Source of the DNA: an uncultured Telmatospirillum sp.
GTDB lineage: Bacteria; Pseudomonadota; Alphaproteobacteria; Rhodospirillales; Magnetospirillaceae
Direction: 5' to 3'
Assembly: GCA_903858635.1 (NCBI GenBank)
Contig: CAIOJO010000239.1
Coordinates: 1-54,480 of the forward strand
Length of the DNA stretch: 54,480 nucleotides
Each line of letters begins with the position of its first letter. Within the stretch, counting starts at the first letter, position 1. A program made the position numbers and the translations under genes. The notes below the pieces were generated by a model that saw nothing but the letters and a program-made list of their open reading frames with translations, did no database searches and was not told the DNA's origin. Positions 53,103-54,480 of the stretch are shown here, in pieces.

Positions 53103-53595
53103 TGCCGTCGCCGCTTGCCACGGCGACGCTGTAGGCCACCGGTTCGAGGATCGAGTCGAAAATTACCACCGGTTCGGACTCTCCCGGTAACTGGATCGAC
53201 GCTTCGATGCGGAAACGCAGGACCCGTTCCAGCGCGGTGGTATTGTCGGTCAGCGTCACGGCAACCGAATGAAAGCGGGGTTCGTGCCGCCGCAACGCCT
53301 CTTCCACGGCGGCGCGGAAGGCCTCGCGCTGCTCGTCCGAAGCCAGATTGGCGCCCGAGAAGTCGGGGATGCCATAGGTGAATACCGAATCTTCGACCTC
53401 GGTGAGGCCGCGCGGCGTCGACAGATAGCGCCGCCGGCTGTTCAGCAGCGCCTCCAGGTCGCGGCGCACGCAGTCCTTCAGGTATTGGAAGCGGTCGGAC
53501 GCGCCGCCGGCGGCCAGTCGATCCTGTGCGGACTCTTCGTCGAGCAGGCGGTCGAACAGGCTGAGGGGCGGGCCCGGATCGGAAGGGGAAGCCAT
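53095..53595 (-). CDS. tssE: Type VI secretion baseplate protein TssE
   Basis: TssE (ImpF) is the gp25-like baseplate protein. The 166-residue product has LSLFDRLLDEESAQ, DCVRRDLEALLNSRRRY, VFTYGIPDFSGANL, VEEALRRHEPRFHSVAVTL and LRFRIEASIQLPGESEPVVI. The conserved EPR motif for sheath initiation is visible in HEPRF. The start at 53595 follows tagJ by 20 bp. Codon use is like neighbouring genes, so this T6SS locus does not look newly acquired. Confidence 0.95.
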   Translation of the reverse strand: MASPSDPGPPLSLFDRLLDEESAQDRLAAGGASDRFQYLKDCVRRDLEALLNSRRRYLSTPRGLTEVEDSVFTYGIPDFSGANLASDEQREAFRAAVEEALRRHEPRFHSVAVTLTDNTTALERVLRFRIEASIQLPGESEPVVIFDSILEPVAYSVAVASGDGNG

Positions 53596-53615
53596 GCCTG
53601 GGCCGACCTTCCGTT

Positions 53616-54407
53616 TCACGCCGGGCCGGCGAAGGAGAGGGTCGTCAGGGACAGCACCGGCTGGTCCGTCTCGCCCACCAGGAAGCATGCCTGGCCCAGT
53701 CCGCGAACCACGCTCCCTTCGCCATCCTCCCAGACGGTGCGGCGTCCGGTCCGGACATCGTCGTCCTGGGTGGCGGCGTGGCTGCCGCAATAGAGCGCCG
53801 GAATGAAGACCTCGCCCTCCGGCCCGTGGCGAACGGCCAGCTTGGCCCGGCGCCAGATCAGGTCGCGGCTGCGCTGCGGTTTCATGAACTCCACCTGGGA
53901 CAATTGGTCGAAGCCGATCCAATAATAGGCGCCTCCACCGGTCATGACCTCGAGAAAACCCGCGGTCAAATCGTTCATGTCGCGGAAATCGGCGAAAGCG
54001 ACGCCGTCGCATATGCCGTGCGGTTGGACCCGCTGTGTTTCGGCGACCTCCAATAGCGTGGCGGCATCGGCCCCGCGGCCTTCGCGCAGCGCCACCAAGG
54101 CCTCGAGATGGGCGGTCAGCCCGCGGTCGGGCTTGCCGACGAATTCCGGCACGCGCCCTTGACCGAACACCTCGCGGCGGCTGGCCTCGGCGCGCAGCAA
54201 CTGGCGGAAGGCCGATATCCAGGGCGCCAAGGACGAATCCAGCGTCGCGGCGGCCGCCAGTTGCAGATCGGCCCGCTCGATGTTGCCGGCCAGGCACAAC
54301 AGTTCGGCCAGGAACAGGCGCGGCTCGGCGGCGGCGACCTTTGCCTTGACCTCGGCATTCATTGCCGCAATGGCCTCGTCGAGCGGCTGGTTCAGCAATT
54401 CCCGCAC
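53616..54407 (-). CDS. tagJ: Type VI secretion accessory protein TagJ (ImpE)
   Basis: TagJ is a soluble accessory T6SS protein that in some systems binds the TssB sheath subunit. The 263-residue product has a helical-repeat N-terminal half (LFLAELLCLAGNIERADLQLAAAATLD) and the family-defining C-terminal half with ICDGVAFADFRDMNDL, GAYYWIGFDQLSQVEFMKPQRSRDLIWRRA and VFIPALYCGS. GTG at 54407 is preferred because AGAGGG lies six bases upstream and the protein start then matches family length; upstream ATGs have no such site. The rest of the T6SS cluster lies beyond the right edge. Confidence 0.92.
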   Translation of the reverse strand: MRELLNQPLDEAIAAMNAEVKAKVAAAEPRLFLAELLCLAGNIERADLQLAAAATLDSSLAPWISAFRQLLRAEASRREVFGQGRVPEFVGKPDRGLTAHLEALVALREGRGADAATLLEVAETQRVQPHGICDGVAFADFRDMNDLTAGFLEVMTGGGAYYWIGFDQLSQVEFMKPQRSRDLIWRRAKLAVRHGPEGEVFIPALYCGSHAATQDDDVRTGRRTVWEDGEGSVVRGLGQACFLVGETDQPVLSLTTLSFAGPA

Positions 54408-54480
54408 GAATATCCCTCTTAATATTTGCCCCTCGCCGGGCGGGGCCATCCGGCCCCTTGGCCGCGCCCTCAACGGGCGC

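Overview
The window is GC-rich, gene-dense and tightly packed, and reads as the chromosome of an alphaproteobacterium, most likely of the Rhodospirillales. This rests on the order of the division and cell-wall (dcw) cluster, an RNase P RNA directly upstream of mraZ, a DUF3775 protein, a CopG/PHB-depolymerase-type esterase pair and a SpoIIE-type partner-switch module. I cannot name the species.

Region 1 (1-17,750, minus strand) is an almost complete dcw cluster. In transcription order it is mraZ, rsmH, ftsL, ftsI, murE, murF, mraY, murD, ftsW, murG, murC, murB, ddl, ftsQ, ftsA and a truncated ftsZ. Most junctions are 4-bp ATGA/GTGA overlaps, so the cluster is probably one translationally coupled operon. 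It makes lipid II from UDP-GlcNAc-derived precursors and assembles the septum. Upstream of mraZ are six TGGGN-type MraZ boxes in 10-bp phase over a candidate promoter. Codon use changes abruptly inside murC near 5,640, so the left 5.6 kb may come from another lineage by recombination or by mis-assembly. MurF ends in four 15-residue repeats.

Region 2 (17,960-23,500, minus strand) has rnpB with its own promoter, an intrinsic terminator and a perfect TGTGA-N6-TCACA palindrome. Then come an AmpD-like amidase, a DMT-family transporter, a Uup-like ABC-F ATPase, a TerB-DnaJ membrane co-chaperone and a DUF433/DUF5615 toxin-antitoxin pair.

Region 3 (23,650-34,500) carries a fused hydantoinase/5-oxoprolinase, a DinB-fold protein, a second ABC-F ATPase, a CopG-like regulator with a PHB-depolymerase-family esterase, and a partner-switch module (STAS antagonist, RsbW-like ATPase and a convergent cNMP-SpoIIE phosphatase). 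Next to it is a small colicin-like HNH nuclease with a SUKH-fold partner, a likely toxin-immunity pair.

Region 4 (34,650-42,570) is the most unusual part. It has an IscX-like protein, an RNase J-like beta-CASP nuclease, a large unrecognised membrane protein, a VirB1-like lytic transglycosylase, two small proteins and two tandem, paralogous VirB6/TrbL-like channel proteins. No type IV secretion ATPase is visible. A shared inverted repeat (TCCA-AAA-TGGA core) lies in the divergent promoter regions of both the nuclease/SUKH locus and the transglycosylase/channel locus.

Region 5 (42,640-54,480) has a CPA1 antiporter, a DUF3775 protein, a PDZ-PDZ-rhodanese exported protein, two small secreted proteins, a transmembrane Ser/Thr kinase, a CsgG-like/peptidoglycan-binding lipoprotein and the end of a type VI secretion cluster (tagJ, tssE, tssF, tssG) that continues past the right edge. 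No tRNA, rRNA, insertion sequence or CRISPR array was seen.
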